Shown here: one piece after another, positions 1 through 7,601 of the stretch
How the letters are laid out: the number at the start of each line of letters is the position of its first letter
How positions within the stretch are numbered: position 1 is the stretch's first letter
Source: CAYVLA01 sp964549615 [NCBI: uncultured Thermococci archaeon]
GTDB taxonomy: Archaea; CAYQAE01; CAYVLA01
Direction of reading: 5' to 3'
Assembly (NCBI GenBank): GCA_964549615.1
Contig: CAZJVP010000074.1
Span: forward strand, 1 to 35,544
DNA: 35,544 nt
Position numbers and translations under genes: made by a program
The notes under the pieces: model-generated
Databases searched by the model: none
What the model was told of the DNA's origin: nothing
What the model saw: the letters and a program-made list of their open reading frames with translations, nothing else

Positions 1-95
1 ATGCCGTAGACAGCTGCGATCTTCTTCTCGGTCATCTCTCCCTTCTCTTTCTGGCGTATGATCCATCGAATCCTTGAGTCGGTTAGCTTGACCAC
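1..95 (-). CDS. Integrase/transposase-like protein, N-terminal fragment (cut by window edge)
   Basis: The reverse strand reads open from a GTG at 95 to the left edge, about 31 residues. It contains the stretch KLTDSRIRWIIRQKEKGEM, followed by a helix that looks like the start of a helix-turn-helix. This opening is typical of archaeal IS481-like integrases and transposases, whose N-terminal HTH begins with KLTD..IRWIIRQK. A TATA-like AT-rich box on the same strand (about 119-132) lies roughly 30 nt upstream, so transcription may begin almost at the start codon. The catalytic DDE part is outside the window, so neither activity nor an intact element can be judged. It could also be a stand-alone HTH protein. 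Confidence 0.55.
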   Translation of the reverse strand, partial: MVKLTDSRIRWIIRQKEKGEMTEKKIAAVYG

Positions 96-118
96 CGACC
101 CGGCCCAAACAGGGGGCG

Positions 119-168
119 GAAATAAATTTCGGATAACGCACCGCCCAAGCCCACGGAAAAAGCTTAAG
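119..168. promoter_or_regulatory. Divergent TATA-like boxes
   Basis: Two AT-rich boxes stand in GC-rich sequence. The one at about 119-132, read on the minus strand, sits about 30 nt before the GTG of the integrase-like fragment. AAAAAGCTTAAG at 157-168, read on the plus strand, predicts a transcription start near 189, just ahead of the kinase gene. Assignment rests on position and resemblance to archaeal TATA boxes; no BRE was resolved. Confidence 0.45.
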
Positions 169-205
169 AGAGCCGGACCCGCCCTAGGCACCTGGTGAGC
201 ATCAG

Positions 206-862
206 CTGACGGATCCCATCCTCCAAGTCCTGGCAGTCACGGGCATCCTCTTCGTATGGATGCTCGCAGTGATCCACGTCTTCTCAAGGTGGGCCTACAA
301 CTGGTGCCTCAGATTTCCCGGCGTGCCGGCCGAGTATGTCGGGCGAAAGGTAGTTCACTCGCTCGGCGGGGGAATCGTGACGTTCCTCATCCCGATCTTC
401 TTCGAAGGCCACTACCTCATCGTGGTCGTCTCGGCATTCCTCTTGGCCGGCTACGTCGCCTTGAGGCGGAGATGGAGGATGATGTACTGGTTTCAGGTTA
501 AGGAGAACGCCTACGAGGTGCATTTTGCACTTGCCTACGGGGCTGTCCTTCTGATCGGCGTCTTGCTTGGCAACGTGTGGGTCGGGCTCATCCCGATGCT
601 CTTCATGTCCTTCGGCGACTCTGCCACGGGGCTGGTGAGGGCCTTCACCCAGAGGAGGCACATCAAGTCCTGGGACGGCACGCTTGCCATGTTCGGGGTC
701 TGCGCGTTGCTTGGGATCTGGAAGCTGGGCTGGTACGGGCTGCCCGTAGCCGCGGCTGCGAGCCTCATGGAGAGGGTCCCTGGCGTGGACGACAACGTCA
801 CGGTGCCTCTTCTTTCGGCGATGCTCGTTTACCTCAGGCCGGGCCTCCTCGCCCAGTTATGA
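206..862 (+). CDS. Dolichol/phytol/diacylglycerol-type CTP-dependent lipid kinase, membrane protein
   Basis: A multi-span membrane protein of the SEC59/DGK1/VTE5 kinase family, which phosphorylates polyprenols, phytol or related isoprenoid lipids. Numbering from the ATG at 260, it shows an RKVVHSLGGG motif near residue 30, FGDSATGLV...KSWDGTLAMF near 120-145, and a terminal DDNVTVPL motif. All three are hallmarks of the family. The first canonical start is ATG 260, but that would cut into a hydrophobic first helix. The frame stays open to a stop at 185, and the only upstream candidate is CTG 206, which has GGTGAG at 194-199 and a TATA box at 157-168 correctly placed. I therefore use 206 (218 residues); ATG 260 gives 200. 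A role in archaeal lipid or glycan-carrier metabolism is inferred from the family. Confidence 0.7.
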   Translation: MTDPILQVLAVTGILFVWMLAVIHVFSRWAYNWCLRFPGVPAEYVGRKVVHSLGGGIVTFLIPIFFEGHYLIVVVSAFLLAGYVALRRRWRMMYWFQVKENAYEVHFALAYGAVLLIGVLLGNVWVGLIPMLFMSFGDSATGLVRAFTQRRHIKSWDGTLAMFGVCALLGIWKLGWYGLPVAAAASLMERVPGVDDNVTVPLLSAMLVYLRPGLLAQL

Positions 863-942
863 GCTATCGAAAGAATCTTTAGCCATGCAGGCGGCTCCCA
901 GGCCGCCGGTTCACCGCGCAACCTTCGGAGAAGCGATCCCCA

Positions 943-1848
943 ATGGCCGATCTCCTTTTCGAAACTTCGCCGTTCGCTAGGCCCGGGCGATGGATCCGGG
1001 GAGGCTTCCACTGCCACACGCTGAACTCAGACGGAGGTCTCACCCCCGAGGAAACCCTCGCCCGCTACAAGAACGCTGGATACGGCTGCGTGGGGGTAAC
1101 CGACCACAGGAAGGTGACCGCGATCGGGCAATTCTCGACCGATTCCTTCGTGGCCATAGACTCGATAGAGGCTGGGGCAAGCCCGGATGCAATCGGCGTG
1201 GGGGCCAAGAGGCCCGTCGACGAAGAGCCTTCATTCTGCCGAAAAGTCTGCTCCCTTGCGGAGCAGGGCGCCTTCACGATCGCAGCGCATCCGACCTACT
1301 CGGCCGCGATGCCGGAGGTCTACCTGGGATGCCCGGGCCTGATGGCAATCGAGATATTCAACGCCTACTGCGAGGAGGCCTACGCGAACGGCTATGCCAT
1401 CGAGCTGTGGGACATGCTCCTCGGCGCTGGCAGGCGGATCTGGGGCGTTGCAGCGGACGATGCGCATCTCAACGAAAGGAAGAGATACTTCTCCGACGTA
1501 GGCCACGGCTGGGTTGAAATCTGGACCGAGGAGCTTTCAAAGACGGGCATCCTCGACGCACTCAAGAACGGATCCTTCTACTCCACGCAAGGGCCGAGGT
1601 TCACGTCGTTGACGGTGGAGGAATCCAGCATAACGATCGAATGCACCCCTGTAGCACAGGTCCGGTGGCGAACGAGGGGAAAATTTGGGCACGTCGAATA
1701 CGCCACCACTTCCAAGGGAATGACCCGGTCCTCCCTGCCAGCTTGGTTCGTTCCAAGGGGGTACGTCAGGGTGGAGATCGTCGATCCGCAGGGACTCAAG
1801 GCGTGGTCGAATCCGTTCTTCCTGCAAGGGGATCGAACTAACGTGTGA
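943..1848 (+). CDS. PHP-domain metal-dependent phosphoesterase
   Basis: A 301-residue protein of the PHP (polymerase and histidinol phosphatase) superfamily. Metal-binding motifs appear in order: HCHTLNSDG near residue 24, TDH near 54, AAHPTYS near 110 and ADDAH near 170. This is the usual arrangement for trinuclear-metal phosphoesterases. The C-terminal third (from about 215) looks like a beta-rich domain and reads WVEIWTEELSKTGILDALKNG before it, typical of PHP proteins that act on small phosphorylated substrates. There is no signal peptide, so it should be cytosolic. A TATA-like box near 874-881 leaves a short leader, with GGAG at 927-930. The substrate cannot be read from sequence. It is separated from the next gene by that gene's own promoter. 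Confidence 0.8.
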   Translation: MADLLFETSPFARPGRWIRGGFHCHTLNSDGGLTPEETLARYKNAGYGCVGVTDHRKVTAIGQFSTDSFVAIDSIEAGASPDAIGVGAKRPVDEEPSFCRKVCSLAEQGAFTIAAHPTYSAAMPEVYLGCPGLMAIEIFNAYCEEAYANGYAIELWDMLLGAGRRIWGVAADDAHLNERKRYFSDVGHGWVEIWTEELSKTGILDALKNGSFYSTQGPRFTSLTVEESSITIECTPVAQVRWRTRGKFGHVEYATTSKGMTRSSLPAWFVPRGYVRVEIVDPQGLKAWSNPFFLQGDRTNV

Positions 1849-1850
1849 TC

Positions 1851-1860
1851 CAATTTATTA
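1851..1860 (+). promoter_or_regulatory. TATA box for the AMP-salvage pair
   Basis: CAATTTATTA lies directly after the PHP gene and predicts a transcription start near 1882. That is downstream of the first possible GTG (1876) and upstream of the Shine-Dalgarno sequence at 1888-1894. It therefore decides in favour of ATG 1903 as the start of the isomerase gene. Confidence 0.5.
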
Positions 1861-1902
1861 GAAACGGGAAAGACGGTGCCGCGCGAAGGGAGGGTCCGGA
1901 CA

Positions 1903-2856
1903 ATGGAGGAAATCCAAGCAATCAAGAGATCCATAAGGAGCCTTGAGATCCAAGGAGCCCGGAACGTCGCCGCAGCCGGACTCCAGTGCCTCAAGATCGC
2001 AGCGCAAAAGGCAACCGCTAGGACACCCGACGATCTGCTTGGGGCCATGTCCGCCCTTGCGCGGGATCTATCGCTGATACGCGTGACGGAGCCCATGCTG
2101 AGGAACGTGCTCGCCTCCGTCCTCGTCACGCTCAGGCAAAACACAGGCCTCACCCTCACCGAGTTCAGGACGCTTGCCACCTCCGCCTGCGACTATCAAC
2201 TGGATTCCATGAGCAAAAGCATCGCCAAGGTCAGGGAACACGGAGCCAAGGTGATCAAGGACGGTTCCGTCATATTCACCCACTGTCATAGCTCCAGCGT
2301 GACGGGTCTCATCATATCCGAATCCCGCAGAAAGAACATTCGGGTGATCTGCACCGAGACCCGGCCCAAGTACCAGGGGAGGAAGACGGCCCAGGAGCTG
2401 GCCGAGAACGGCGTGGAGGTTTCCCTGTCCGTGGACTCGGCGGCCCACATGTACATGGCCAGCGCGGACCTCTTGCTGATCGGGGCCGACGCCGTCGGCG
2501 GGGGCAAGCTGTACAACAAGATAGGATCGTACATGGTCGTGCACTTCGCAAACGAGCGAGGGATCCCCGCGTACTCGGTCTGCGAAACGCAGAAGTTCGA
2601 TCCTTTGGTCGAGATCGGCTATGTCCAGCCGGTGGAGCAACGCCCCCCATCCGAGGTCATAAGGGGTCGAGTCGGATTCAGGGTCTTCAACCCGGCATTC
2701 GAGACCGTTCCTTTGGCAATGTTCACGGGACTCATCACCGAGGAGGGGATCATATCCCCCAGCGAGGCCGACCGAATCACGGCCAGGTATCGCCATCTCG
2801 TGCCGGAGCTCAAGAAGCTCGTCAAGTGGGACATGTGGAGGGATCAGGGGATTTGA
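1903..2856 (+). CDS. Ribose-1,5-bisphosphate isomerase (e2b2 family)
   Basis: Converts ribose-1,5-bisphosphate to ribulose-1,5-bisphosphate in the archaeal nucleoside-monophosphate degradation pathway, acting after AMP phosphorylase and before type III RuBisCO. The 317-residue protein has the eIF2B-alpha-like fold signatures: an N-terminal helical part with RSLEIQGARNVA, then THCHSSS carrying the expected catalytic Cys, TETRPKYQGRKTAQELAENG, and IGADAVGGGKLYNKIGS with the expected Asp. Length fits the family. ATG 1903 is chosen because GGGAGGG lies 8 nt upstream and the TATA box at 1851-1860 would place transcription start after the alternative GTG 1876. The stop overlaps the TTG start of AMP phosphorylase by 4 nt, so the two are translationally coupled and work in sequence. 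Confidence 0.9.
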   Translation: MEEIQAIKRSIRSLEIQGARNVAAAGLQCLKIAAQKATARTPDDLLGAMSALARDLSLIRVTEPMLRNVLASVLVTLRQNTGLTLTEFRTLATSACDYQLDSMSKSIAKVREHGAKVIKDGSVIFTHCHSSSVTGLIISESRRKNIRVICTETRPKYQGRKTAQELAENGVEVSLSVDSAAHMYMASADLLLIGADAVGGGKLYNKIGSYMVVHFANERGIPAYSVCETQKFDPLVEIGYVQPVEQRPPSEVIRGRVGFRVFNPAFETVPLAMFTGLITEEGIISPSEADRITARYRHLVPELKKLVKWDMWRDQGI

Positions 2857-4391
2857 GACTTAAGACCAAGCTGCTGGACATCCAGGCGGGCGAAGCCCTA
2901 GTTGCGGTCTTGAACAAGGACGATGCGTCCGAGCTGGGCCTCATGGCGGTCGATCGTGTGAGGCTTTCAGCGGGGGGAAAGGAGATCGTGGCGATCCTCG
3001 ACGTCGCAACGGAGACCGTGAAGAAGGGAGAGGTCGGGCTCTACCAGGAACTGCGGAAGATCTTCGGCGAGCCCCAGGAGATAGAGGTGCTCCCGGCGCA
3101 TAAGCCAAGCTCGGTGAGGTTCATCACGGACAGAATCCGTGGAAGGATGCTGCAGCCGGCTGAGCTGAGGCAGATAATAAGCGACGTCATGGACAGATCG
3201 CTATCGTCCCTGGAGATAGCAGCGTTCATAACATCCCTTGAGATGAGGCCGCCCAGCATGGATGAAGCCGAAGCGATAACGAGGGCGATGGTTGACCTCG
3301 GCCAGACGCTGGAGTGGGACAGACACCCCATATTCGACAAGCACAGCATAGGCGGAGTCCCCGGGGACAAGACCACCATGATCCTCGTTCCAACGGTCGC
3401 AAGCCTCGGGCTCACGATACCCAAGACATCCTCCCGGGCGATAACCTCGCCGGCCGGGACTGCGGACAGGGTCGAGACGCTGTGTCCGGTCGAGCTGACC
3501 TTGGAGGAGATAAGGGAGGTCGTGGCGAAGACCAACGGCTGCATGGCGTGGGGCGGCGCGGTGGACCTGGCCCCGGCCGACGACCTCCTCATCCAGGTCG
3601 AGTACCCGCTCTCCATCGATCCGCTCTACCTGCCATCCGTGCTTGGGAAGAAGAAGGCCGCGGGGGCGGATTACATCGTCATCGACCTACCCACGGGAAA
3701 AGGCGCCAAGCTGAGCACCGTCGAAGAGGCCAACGAGTTCGGCAGGGACTTCATAAGGTTGGGCAGAAGGCTCGGCCTTCACGTCCAGTGCGGCATAACC
3801 TTCGGCGAACAGCCGGTCGGCAACAACGTCGGGCCCGCCCTCGAAGCAAGGGAGGCCCTGGAAACTCTGATGGGCAAGAAATCGACCCCCGACCTTGTCG
3901 AGAAGGCGGCATCCCTCGTGGGCATACTGCTGCGGATGAGCGGAGATCACCGGGGCAAACGCAAGGCACTTGAAGCCATCAGATCCGGCAAGGCCGAACG
4001 CAAGATGCGCCAGATAATCGAGGCCCAGGGAGGAGACCCGGACGTCAAGCCCGAAGACATCCCCATCGGTGAGCACACGCTGGAGATTCCCAGCCCGTGC
4101 TCCGGACAGGTCGTGTGGGTGAACAACCATAACATCGTCGCCCTTGCCCGAAGCCTCGGGACGCCCAAGCATCGGGGAGCGGGCCTCTGCATACCGAAGA
4201 AGATGGGCGACAAGGTCAGGAAGGGGGACACCATCCTTAGGCTTTACGCCGAGAAGGCAAGCAGCCTTGCCAGGGCCGAGAAGCTATTGGAGGACCTTGA
4301 GCCGGTGATGGTCGCCGAGAAGCTGGCCGACCGCGTTCTGATCCGGGAGGTCGTGGAGGTCCCCGAGGTGCCCTTCACCATAGAGAGATGA
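2853..4391 (+). CDS. deoA: AMP phosphorylase (archaeal thymidine-phosphorylase family)
   Basis: Catalyses phosphorolysis of AMP, and of other nucleoside monophosphates, to ribose-1,5-bisphosphate plus base. The product is the substrate of the enzyme encoded just upstream. From TTG 2853 the protein has 512 residues and begins MRLKTKLLDIQAGEA, matching the usual N-terminus of archaeal AMP phosphorylases. An N-terminal beta-barrel of about 80 residues is followed by the nucleoside phosphorylase core with KHSIGGVPGDKTTM, SSRAITSPAGTADRVE and GGAVDLAPADD, and by the C-terminal domain. An in-frame GTG at 2826 would add nine residues lying wholly inside the upstream gene; the TTGA overlap and the family N-terminus argue for TTG. 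No RuBisCO large subunit lies in this window. Confidence 0.92.
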   Translation: MRLKTKLLDIQAGEALVAVLNKDDASELGLMAVDRVRLSAGGKEIVAILDVATETVKKGEVGLYQELRKIFGEPQEIEVLPAHKPSSVRFITDRIRGRMLQPAELRQIISDVMDRSLSSLEIAAFITSLEMRPPSMDEAEAITRAMVDLGQTLEWDRHPIFDKHSIGGVPGDKTTMILVPTVASLGLTIPKTSSRAITSPAGTADRVETLCPVELTLEEIREVVAKTNGCMAWGGAVDLAPADDLLIQVEYPLSIDPLYLPSVLGKKKAAGADYIVIDLPTGKGAKLSTVEEANEFGRDFIRLGRRLGLHVQCGITFGEQPVGNNVGPALEAREALETLMGKKSTPDLVEKAASLVGILLRMSGDHRGKRKALEAIRSGKAERKMRQIIEAQGGDPDVKPEDIPIGEHTLEIPSPCSGQVVWVNNHNIVALARSLGTPKHRGAGLCIPKKMGDKVRKGDTILRLYAEKASSLARAEKLLEDLEPVMVAEKLADRVLIREVVEVPEVPFTIER

Positions 4392-4420
4392 CCCGGGCCG
4401 GGCTCCTGGGACGAACTCGG

Positions 4421-4440
4421 ACGCCTAAAAAGAGTTATTA
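4421..4440 (+). promoter_or_regulatory. TATA-like box for ribosomal protein S27ae
   Basis: The segment ACGCCTAAAAAGAGTTATTA precedes the S27ae start at 4471 by 31-50 nt, which fits a short leader. It is the only AT-rich stretch between the AMP phosphorylase stop and S27ae. Confidence 0.45.
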
Positions 4441-4470
4441 GACGCTCGCAGGGACGCTCACAGGATACCG

Positions 4471-4629
4471 ATGACCAAGATGTCAGAGATATACGAAACG
4501 AAGGAAGGCAAGCTCATCAGGAAGAGGCAGGAATGCCCCAGGTGCGGGCCTGGGACCTACATGGCCGAGCACGAGAACAGATCCTCATGCGGCAGATGCG
4601 GGTACACCGTCTTCAAGAAGAAACAGTAG
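4471..4629 (+). CDS. rps27ae: Small ribosomal subunit protein S27ae (eS31)
   Basis: A 52-residue zinc-binding protein of the small ribosomal subunit. The translation contains [20 protein letters not shown] followed by a second CGRCGY, giving the four-cysteine zinc finger (Cys22, Cys25, Cys40, Cys43) and the basic C-terminus KKKQ typical of the family. ATG 4471 is used; ATG 4480 would shorten it by three residues. In many archaea this gene lies directly before the Kae1/Bud32 locus, as here. Its usual partner S24e is not in the window. Confidence 0.93.
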   Translation: MTKMSEIYETKEGKLIRKRQECPRCGPGTYMAEHENRSSCGRCGYTVFKKKQ

Positions 4630-4696
4630 GGCCAAACCCTACTCCACGTCCAGCGCGCACATCACCGTCGATCGGTGAGGAGGCCGCGAGGCCCCG

Positions 4697-4814
4697 AAAA
4701 CGTTTATGAGCTGGGGAGCGGGGGACGACAGTTTCAGATGTCCTGCTTGGCCTCCCTCTGTGATCTCCGAAGGCGCGGCGTGCATGGACCCGTTCCCCAT
4801 TGGGGTTGTAGTAG
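4697..4814 (+). promoter_or_regulatory. kae1 promoter and long leader with a small upstream ORF
   Basis: A strong TATA-like box (AAAACGTTTATGA, 4697-4709) predicts transcription from about 4730, leaving an unusually long leader of about 85 nt. The leader contains an ATG at 4738 that opens a 26-codon frame ending at 4818, so its TGA overlaps the kae1 ATG (4815-4817). A perfect small palindrome CCCCATTGGGG (4795-4805) ends 9 nt before the kae1 start. Whether the small frame is translated is unknown; in GC-rich DNA such a frame can occur by chance. Confidence 0.4.
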
Positions 4815-5804
4815 ATGATCGGCCTGGGCATAGAAGGTACGGCTCACAGCCTAGGCATAGGACTGGCGGATGAATCGGGCAAGGTCCTTGCAAATGCCAA
4901 GAAGGAATACGTCCCGAGGCGTGGAGGCATACACCCGCGTGAAGCGGCACAGCACCACGGCGAGAACCTTCCCAGCCTCCTCTCCGAGACCCTTGAGAGA
5001 GCCAAGATCTCCTTCGATGACATCGGGGTGATCGCGTTTTCCCGGGGCCCTGGCCTCGGACCCTGTCTGAGGACCGTTGCTACGGCTGCCCGCGCCCTGG
5101 CCCTTTGCCTGAACCTTCCACTCGTGGGCGTCAATCATTGCATAGCCCACGTCGAGATCGGGAAGGTGACGACAGGCTGCGCAGACCCGGTGACGGTGTA
5201 CGTCTCGGGGGGCAGCACGCAGATCTTGGCCTTCGTCGGCGGTCGTTACCGCGTCTTCGGCGAAACCCAGGACATAGCCCTCGGAAATGCGCTGGACACC
5301 TTCGCAAGGGAGGCTGGAATACAGGAGTTCCCGGGAGCGAAGAGGGTCGAACAGCTGGCGCTGGGTGGCAAGTACGTGCCACTTCCTTACACGGTCAAGG
5401 GAACCGACCTCAGCTTCTCCGGGCTCGTGACCCATGCATTGGACCTTCACCGTTCCGGGCAGGCCCTCGAGGACCTTTGCTTCTCGGTGCAGGAGGTCTC
5501 CTTTTCGATGCTTACCGAAGTCGCCGAAAGGGCCCTTGCGCACACCGCCAAGACCGAGCTTCTCTTGACGGGCGGCGTGGCAGCAAACAAGAGGCTGCGC
5601 GAGATGCTTCAAACGATGTGCCGAGAACGCTCGTGCCGCTTCAGCGTCGTCCCCTTCGAATACGCCATGGACAACGGCGCGATGATCGCTTGGAACGGAA
5701 TTCAAATGTACAGATCGGGGCAAACGATCGAGCCGGCAAAGTCGACCGTGAAGCCGAGGTGGAGAACCGATCAGGTGACGGCAAGATGGGTTACAGCCTC
5801 ATAA
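4815..5804 (+). CDS. kae1: tRNA N6-threonylcarbamoyladenosine synthase subunit Kae1
   Basis: The catalytic ASKHA-fold subunit of the KEOPS complex, which transfers the threonylcarbamoyl group to A37 of ANN-decoding tRNAs. The 329-residue protein has the expected signatures: GIEGTAHSLGIGL at the N-terminus, GGIHPREAAQHH near residue 40 and NHCIAHVEIG near 107 (metal-binding histidines), VYVSGGSTQ near 130, GETQDIALGNALDTFARE, LLTGGVAANKRLREM near 255 and DNGAMIAWNG near 283. Start ATG 4815 agrees with the family N-terminus. The gene overlaps bud32 by 19 nt. In many archaea the two are fused; here they are separate but coupled. Confidence 0.94.
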   Translation: MIGLGIEGTAHSLGIGLADESGKVLANAKKEYVPRRGGIHPREAAQHHGENLPSLLSETLERAKISFDDIGVIAFSRGPGLGPCLRTVATAARALALCLNLPLVGVNHCIAHVEIGKVTTGCADPVTVYVSGGSTQILAFVGGRYRVFGETQDIALGNALDTFAREAGIQEFPGAKRVEQLALGGKYVPLPYTVKGTDLSFSGLVTHALDLHRSGQALEDLCFSVQEVSFSMLTEVAERALAHTAKTELLLTGGVAANKRLREMLQTMCRERSCRFSVVPFEYAMDNGAMIAWNGIQMYRSGQTIEPAKSTVKPRWRTDQVTARWVTAS

Positions 5805-6439
5805 CCAAGGGGGCCGAGGGGGACATATACTCGGCCAAGTTCTCGGACATCTTCTTCGAATCCGCGAGCTTCTCCGAGGTCATAGTGAAGAGAAGGATCC
5901 CCAAGGGCTACAGGATACCGGAGCTTGACCTTCAGCTCAGGAGGCAGAGAACGATCTCGGAGGCAAAGATAATCCATGACTCGCGAGCTGCGGGCGCCAA
6001 CGTCCCCATCATCCTGGGCGTATGGACGGATCAGTGCATCCTGATAATGGAAAAGATCGAGGGCATACGGCTCAAGGAGCTGCTGAACCAGCCAGGCGCC
6101 GACCCTGTCCCGTCGTGCGTCAAGGCCGGCCGGCAGTTGGGCTTGCTCCACAAGCATGGGATAGTGCACGGCGACCCTACCACCTCCAACATGATAATGA
6201 AGGGCGACGAGGTCTACCTCATAGACTTCGGGCTGGCCGAGTACAGCGACTCCGTCGAGAAGAGGGCGGTCGATCTGCACCTGATGAAGACTGCGATGAA
6301 GAGCACGCATTTCCACCGTTTCAGGCCCTGCTACGCGGCGGCCGTGGAGGGATACTGCCTCGAGATGGGCGAGGCCGCACAAGCCGTTCTCGAGAGGTCC
6401 AGGCTGATAGAGAAACGAGGGCGGTACGTTGAGAGATAG
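5786..6439 (+). CDS. bud32: KEOPS-associated atypical kinase/ATPase Bud32
   Basis: A small RIO-like kinase of 217 residues that binds and regulates Kae1 in the KEOPS complex. Visible motifs are KGAEGDIYSA (glycine-rich loop), VIVKRRIPKGYRIPELD with the ATP-binding lysine, ILIMEKIEG (hinge), HGIVHGDPTTSNMI (catalytic loop) and LIDFGLAEYS plus KAVDLH-like text (metal-binding Asp and the Bud32 C-terminal motif). The catalytic loop has Pro where most family members have Leu after HGD. ATG 5786 has GGTGA 7 nt upstream, inside the end of kae1. The upstream part of the same open frame is only an out-of-frame reading of kae1. Confidence 0.92.
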   Translation: MGYSLITKGAEGDIYSAKFSDIFFESASFSEVIVKRRIPKGYRIPELDLQLRRQRTISEAKIIHDSRAAGANVPIILGVWTDQCILIMEKIEGIRLKELLNQPGADPVPSCVKAGRQLGLLHKHGIVHGDPTTSNMIMKGDEVYLIDFGLAEYSDSVEKRAVDLHLMKTAMKSTHFHRFRPCYAAAVEGYCLEMGEAAQAVLERSRLIEKRGRYVER

Positions 6440-7379
6440 CATCTGCGTTCTCTCGGGTGGCACGGGAACCCCCAAGCTGCTGCAGGGGCTGGTCAGACTC
6501 GTGAAACCGGATGAGCTCAATATCGTGGTCAACACGGCGGATGACGTCTGGGTGGGCGATGTCTACATCTCGCCGGACGTCGATACCGTGCTCTACACGC
6601 TGGCGGGGATAGTGGATCAGGAGAAGTGGTACGGGATCGCCGGGGACACCTACGTCGTCTACGAGGAGCGCCGCAGAAAGGGTCTGGTCGACATCCTGAG
6701 GGTTGGCGACAAGGATCGGGAAAACGCGGCCTTCCGAACCGGTCTCCTCAGACAGGGTTTCCCTCTCAGCCACGCCGTCGACCAGCAACGCAGGAGGCTC
6801 GGCATCCAACAACGGGTGTGGCCCATGACCGACTCCAAGGTCACGACCAAGATAATCACCCCTGCCGGGGTCAAGGAGTTTCAGGAGTTCTGGGTCCGAG
6901 ACGGCGGTAGGGATGAAGTGCTTGGTGTCGAGTTCGACGGGATCGGCCAGGCCGTCGTGTCAGACGGGGCTAGATCCGCCCTGGACAGCGCCCGGCTCGT
7001 CATCATAGGGCCGTCCAACCCCATAACCTCCATCGGGCCGGTGATCAGGACGCCGGGCGTGGCGGAGAGGCTGAAGAAGACCAAGGTTGTGGCGATTTCA
7101 CCCATAAGGGGCGGATCGGCCTTCAGCGGGCCGGCCGGAAAGATGCTTGCAGGCCTCGGGTACGAGGTCTCCCCAGCATCGATCGCTGCGATCTACGGCG
7201 AGTTCCTGGACGAACTGATCATCGATCGATCTGAATCCCACCTCGCCAGGGCGATCTCCGACCGGTTCGGAATCAACGTCAGCCTAGCCGAGATCCAGAT
7301 GAGGACGGATGAAGATAAATTTAAATTGGCTCAGGCCGCGCTGGCCGCCGCAAACGAGGGGGAGACAGATGGGAGATGA
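6429..7379 (+). CDS. cofD: 2-phospho-L-lactate transferase CofD (coenzyme F420 biosynthesis)
   Basis: Transfers the phospholactyl-type moiety from its guanosine-activated donor to Fo, giving F420-0. The 316-residue protein starts with the diagnostic VLSGGTGTPKLLQGL, continues with NTADDVWVGDVYISPDVDTV near residue 36-58, and has DSKVTTKIITPAGVKEFQEF near 135-155 and GPSNPITSIGPVI near 195, all typical of CofD. The start is TTG 6429, overlapping the bud32 stop by 11 nt, with a GAGGGCGG ribosome-binding site just upstream. Its presence implies F420-dependent redox chemistry in the host; the other cof genes are outside the window. An AT-rich box near the 3' end (7314-7326) may be an internal promoter for the following genes. 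Confidence 0.93.
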   Translation: MRDSICVLSGGTGTPKLLQGLVRLVKPDELNIVVNTADDVWVGDVYISPDVDTVLYTLAGIVDQEKWYGIAGDTYVVYEERRRKGLVDILRVGDKDRENAAFRTGLLRQGFPLSHAVDQQRRRLGIQQRVWPMTDSKVTTKIITPAGVKEFQEFWVRDGGRDEVLGVEFDGIGQAVVSDGARSALDSARLVIIGPSNPITSIGPVIRTPGVAERLKKTKVVAISPIRGGSAFSGPAGKMLAGLGYEVSPASIAAIYGEFLDELIIDRSESHLARAISDRFGINVSLAEIQMRTDEDKFKLAQAALAAANEGETDGR

Positions 7380-7587
7380 GGGCGAAGAGGAACCCGAGGC
7401 ATCCTTGGAGGAGAAGCTGGACATCCTGCTGGCCCGCCAGGACGAGATCTCCCGCCAGGTGCTGAAGGAATCCCTCTTTGACGCAGAGCTCAAACGCCTC
7501 ATCAAGGTCGTCCTCTATCTCTTCATCCTGGCGCTGGTGCTCTACATAGTGAGGTCCCTCCTCACACCCGTACTGTCGTACATCTAG
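7369..7587 (+). CDS. Small C-terminally anchored membrane protein
   Basis: A 72-residue protein, not recognised as a known family. The first 25 residues are acidic (MGDEGEEEPEASLEEKLD), then comes an amphipathic helix rich in Glu, Gln and Arg, and the last 30 residues form one hydrophobic helix (LKRLIKVVLYLFILALVLYI onwards). It therefore looks tail-anchored with a cytosolic acidic head. ATG 7369 overlaps the end of cofD by 11 nt and has a purine-rich GAGGGGGAG site upstream. A longer reading from ATG 7309 would lie inside cofD and is less likely. It is followed after 14 nt by a membrane-bound winged-helix regulator, so the two probably form one unit. Confidence 0.65.
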   Translation: MGDEGEEEPEASLEEKLDILLARQDEISRQVLKESLFDAELKRLIKVVLYLFILALVLYIVRSLLTPVLSYI

Positions 7588-7601
7588 AGTTGTGAACGAT
7601 C

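Noticed and set aside
4738-4818. Treating the kae1 leader frame as a real CDS
   Set aside because: Only 26 codons in GC-rich DNA with no family match; kept as an observation only.
5105-5785. Long open frame upstream of bud32 in the same frame
   Set aside because: It is an out-of-frame reading of kae1; bud32 begins at ATG 5786 with a GGTGA site.
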